From contig CALJGV010000011.1 of NCBI GenBank assembly GCA_938075305.1, forward strand, positions 1 to 64,000: 64,000 nucleotides of DNA, in the 5' to 3' direction. Position numbers and translations under genes: made by a program. The notes beneath the pieces are model-generated. The model was given only the letters and a program-made list of their open reading frames with translations, was not told where the DNA came from and made no database searches. Every line of letters starts with the position of its first letter. The stretch's first letter is position 1. The stretch comes from an uncultured bacterium. GTDB taxonomy: Bacteria > Planctomycetota > UBA1135 > GCA-002686595. Below, one piece after another: positions 61,377 to 64,000 of the stretch.

Positions 61377-63710
61377 TTGGGACTGAGTACCAACATCGGC
61401 CTGCGGGCCCTGCTGACGTCGCAGTCAGCCCTCGACACGATCGGGCACAACGTCGCGAACGCCACGACGGAGGGCTACAGTCGCCAGCGGGTGCTGACCT
61501 CGAGCTCGCGACCGCTCAACCTCCGCGGCCTCCAGCTGGGCAACGGCGTCGACGCGACCGTGGTGACGCGCTCGGTGGACGAACTCCTCAACGCGCGCAT
61601 CGTGGGGCAAACCGCCTCCGTCGCCCGCCTCGAGTCGCAGCTGACAGAGATGGGGAGCGTCGAGGCGCTCCTCAATGAGCCCGGTGAGGGCGGCTTCGGG
61701 TCCCTCATGGACAGCCTCTTCAGCAGCCTGTCGCTTGTCTCCGCGAACCCCGAGGACATCGTCGCCCGTAACGGCGCACTCCAGTCCTCCGAGAACCTGA
61801 CCCGTCGCTTCCACCAGGTCTCCGACGAGATCCGTCAGCTCCAGGGTGACGCGCAGCTCAAGGCGCAGACGCTCGTGGCGGACGTCAACCTGCTCGCCGA
61901 TCGTCTCGTGACCCTCAACCAGCAGATCTCCGAGGCGGAGTCGGTCAGCGGCACGGTGGCCAACGACCTCCGGGACCAGCGCGGGGTCGCCCTGCGGGCG
62001 CTCTCCGAGCGGGTCGAGATCACGGCCAGAGAGAACACACAGGGAGCGGTCCTCGTCCAGATCGACGGGCAGCTCCTCGTGGGCTCCAGCTCCGCCAACC
62101 GCCTCCGGGTGGAGCCCGGAGCGGACGGCTCCATCGGCCTCCAGCTCCTCGGGGGCGTCCAGCCTGTCCAGCCTCGATCCGGCCAGCTGGCCGGTGTCGT
62201 CGCGTTCTCCGAGACGTTCGCGAACGACGTGCTCGACGGCTTCGACCGCTACGCCAAGGGCATCGCGCTCGAGATGAACCGCGCGCACTCCACCGGGGTC
62301 CCCCTGGGCGGCGGCTTCAACCAGTTGCGGGGGGCGGTCCCGGTGGCCGATCTCGACGGGGACGGAGCCTACGGCGACGTGCTCCTGCGCGACGCGCAGC
62401 TGCCCTTCGACGTCCAGTCGGGCGAGCTCTTCGTCCACGTCGCGCTTGACGGGGACGACAGCTTCAAGACGACGCGCCTCCAGATCGACCCCAGCCGCAT
62501 GACCGTCCAGGGGTTCGCCGACGCGCTCTCAAGCGTCACGGGCCTCTCGGCGAGGATCGACACCGCCGGGCGCGTCTCCGTGGACGCCCTGTCCCAGACC
62601 AAGTTCCACTTCGGTTCACGCCTCGACCCGGCGCCGGACCACGCGGGCACCTTCGGCGGGGGCGCGGCCTCCCACGTGAGCAGCTTCGGCGGTCCCTTCG
62701 CCGTCGGGACCACCTCGACGCTCGACCTGGTGGGCGCCGCGGGTCCCTTCACGCTGACGATCGACCCCGCGACCTTCGCGTCGGCCGGGGAGCCCACAGC
62801 GCAGGAGCTCGCGGACACGTTCAACGCCTCCCCGGACATGGTCGCGGGCGACCTTCGCGCCGTGGTGGTGGGGGATCGCATCGGCTTCCAGACCCTCAGC
62901 ACCGGCGCCGCCGCCTCCTTCCAGGTGGCGGGGGGGACGGCCGCCTCGGCTCTGGGCATCGCGAACGGGACCTATACCGGTCAGGAGCTGGAGGTCGAGG
63001 TCGCGGTCACCGGCGTCTACGAGGGCAACCAGAACGACCGGTGGACCTTCACGCCTGTGGGCACCGGGACCATCGGGACCACGCCGCGGCTTGAGGTCGA
63101 GGTTCGCGACGAATCTGGAGCGCTGGTCACGACGCTCGACGTGGGCGAGGGCTATCCCCCGGGGACACCGCTGACCGTCGCCGAGGGCATCTCCGTCTCG
63201 TTCTCGGTGGGCGAAGTGAACGGCGCCGCGGGCGACGCCTTCACCCTCGACACCATCGCGGACTCCGACACGAGCGACGTCCTCGTGGCGCTCGGGCTGA
63301 ACAGCTTCTTCACGGGCAGCGATGCGTCCAACATCAACGTCAACGGCGACATCGTGAAGGACCCTCGCCTGTTCGCTGGCTCTTCCAACGGCGAAGACGG
63401 GGGCAACGGCGCGATTCTCGAGATGCTCGACATCCAGAGCTCGGAGGTCGAGGGGCTCGACGGGACCCTCGGAACGTACTTCGGTGCCCTCATCGGGGGC
63501 GTCGGGTTCGAGATCGCCTCGACCTCCAGCGCGCTTGAGGTCGAGAGCTTCATGCTCGGCAGTCTCGAGGAGCAGCGCGAGCAGGTGTCGGGCGTCAACG
63601 TCGACGAGGAGCTCGTGAAGATGATCGAGTACGAGCAGACCTACCAGGCCGCCGCGCGCTTCCTGCAGGTCGTTGGCCAGCTGAACGACACGGTCCTTGC
63701 GCTCGTCTGA
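61377..63710 (+). CDS. flgK: Flagellar hook-associated protein FlgK (HAP1)
   Basis: This 777-aa protein has the FlgK termini: IGLRALLTSQSALDTIGHNV (residues 6-25) with ATTEGYSRQR, and EQREQVSGVNVDEELVKMIEYEQTYQAAARFL near the end. It forms the hook-filament junction. The start is TTG at 61377, two bases after the flgN stop, because the conserved helix begins immediately after it and GGAGG at 61366-61370 lies 6 nt upstream. The middle (about 320-680) is a large variable region. Confidence 0.9.
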   Translation: MGLSTNIGLRALLTSQSALDTIGHNVANATTEGYSRQRVLTSSSRPLNLRGLQLGNGVDATVVTRSVDELLNARIVGQTASVARLESQLTEMGSVEALLNEPGEGGFGSLMDSLFSSLSLVSANPEDIVARNGALQSSENLTRRFHQVSDEIRQLQGDAQLKAQTLVADVNLLADRLVTLNQQISEAESVSGTVANDLRDQRGVALRALSERVEITARENTQGAVLVQIDGQLLVGSSSANRLRVEPGADGSIGLQLLGGVQPVQPRSGQLAGVVAFSETFANDVLDGFDRYAKGIALEMNRAHSTGVPLGGGFNQLRGAVPVADLDGDGAYGDVLLRDAQLPFDVQSGELFVHVALDGDDSFKTTRLQIDPSRMTVQGFADALSSVTGLSARIDTAGRVSVDALSQTKFHFGSRLDPAPDHAGTFGGGAASHVSSFGGPFAVGTTSTLDLVGAAGPFTLTIDPATFASAGEPTAQELADTFNASPDMVAGDLRAVVVGDRIGFQTLSTGAAASFQVAGGTAASALGIANGTYTGQELEVEVAVTGVYEGNQNDRWTFTPVGTGTIGTTPRLEVEVRDESGALVTTLDVGEGYPPGTPLTVAEGISVSFSVGEVNGAAGDAFTLDTIADSDTSDVLVALGLNSFFTGSDASNINVNGDIVKDPRLFAGSSNGEDGGNGAILEMLDIQSSEVEGLDGTLGTYFGALIGGVGFEIASTSSALEVESFMLGSLEEQREQVSGVNVDEELVKMIEYEQTYQAAARFLQVVGQLNDTVLALV

Positions 63711-63723
63711 GCCAGGAGAACAC

Positions 63724-64000
63724 ATGAGCATTCGACCGACACAAGGGCGCATCTTCGACCTCGTCCAGCGAGGCATCGAGCGCAACACCTCTCGGCTGAT
63801 CCGCGCCCAGGAGCAGGCCTCCAGCGGGCGCCGGATCGTCCGGGCCTCCGACGACCCTGTGGGGAGCTCGGTCTCCCTCTCCCTCCGGCGGCAGCGCGGG
63901 GCCATCGAGGCGTACTCGACCTCCACCGCGTCTGCGAAGCCGATCGTGGATCAGGCCTCCTCGAGGCTGCAGGACGGCGTCAACCTCGTGGCCGACGTCC
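63724..64000 (+). CDS. flgL: Flagellar hook-associated protein FlgL (partial, cut by window edge)
   Basis: The first 92 residues are present: MSIRPTQGRIFDLVQRGIER, then RLIRAQEQASSGRRIVRASDDPVGS (about residues 24-48), the usual flagellin/HAP3 N-terminal helix region. It follows flgK by 13 bp and should be served by FlgN. The gene continues beyond the window. Confidence 0.88.
   Translation, partial: MSIRPTQGRIFDLVQRGIERNTSRLIRAQEQASSGRRIVRASDDPVGSSVSLSLRRQRGAIEAYSTSTASAKPIVDQASSRLQDGVNLVADV

Overview
The window is high-GC bacterial DNA and very probably comes from a member of the Planctomycetota. The evidence is a three-gene cluster of planctomycete-type cytochrome/DUF1549-DUF1553 (PSD1), DUF1501 and cytochrome-propeller proteins (2980-9736), two sulfatases, large secreted proteins with CxxCH motifs, and densely packed genes with few clear Shine-Dalgarno sites. 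MurJ and a complete set of rod/hook/ring genes show a peptidoglycan-bearing, flagellated cell. No rRNA, tRNA, CRISPR array, insertion sequence or phage gene was found.

Layout. 1-2641: end of a lipoprotein gene, a sulfotransferase-like protein paired with a class IV aminotransferase, and a convergent Mn-type superoxide dismutase. 2980-10106: the planctomycete cytochrome cluster and a small DUF3332-like lipoprotein. 10220-13834: 2-oxoacid:ferredoxin oxidoreductase (korA-korB) and a hypothetical protein. 13966-24446: HEAT/VWA protein, membrane sulfatase-like enzyme, cystathionine beta-synthase, Rieske protein, RNase HIII, M48 peptidase, flavin reductase and an eIF2B-like protein. 24701-27743: gyrA and yqeY. 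27860-38026: redox and secreted proteins (TlpA-like, di-haem peroxidase, concanavalin-like protein, fasciclin/CIA30, M14 carboxypeptidase). 38167-43454: murJ, B12-dependent ribonucleotide reductase, and a protein with tandem DIFGR repeats. 43702-50566: DsbD, a reprolysin-like protease and a sulfatase. 50658-51344: rpiA. 51348-64000: flagellar genes in two blocks, fliK-flgD-flgE and flgF-G-A-H-I-J-N-K-L, separated by a terminator and a methyltransferase gene.

The most notable result is that two separate thioredoxin-fold genes are each interrupted by one in-frame UGA exactly where the first catalytic cysteine of the CxxC motif belongs: a TlpA-like protein (UGA at 28622, U-P-P-C) and DsbD (UGA at 45967, U-V-V-C). 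In both, the frame and the homology continue to a normal stop, and a hairpin follows at the distance expected of a bacterial SECIS element. The DsbD hairpin is a perfect 8-bp stem with a GGUC loop, the same loop as in E. coli fdhF. I read both as selenoproteins. Because DsbD-type proteins pass electrons to exported thioredoxin-like proteins, the pair may form a selenocysteine-based thiol relay in the cell envelope, with the peroxidase just downstream of tlpA as a possible associate.

The second notable result is regulatory. Both flagellar blocks start at near-consensus sigma-54 promoters, each with a GGAA-N5-TTCC site 42-43 nt upstream of the promoter and an ATG 13-14 nt downstream of the -12 GC. 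This points to one shared enhancer-binding protein and perhaps to leaderless flagellar transcripts.
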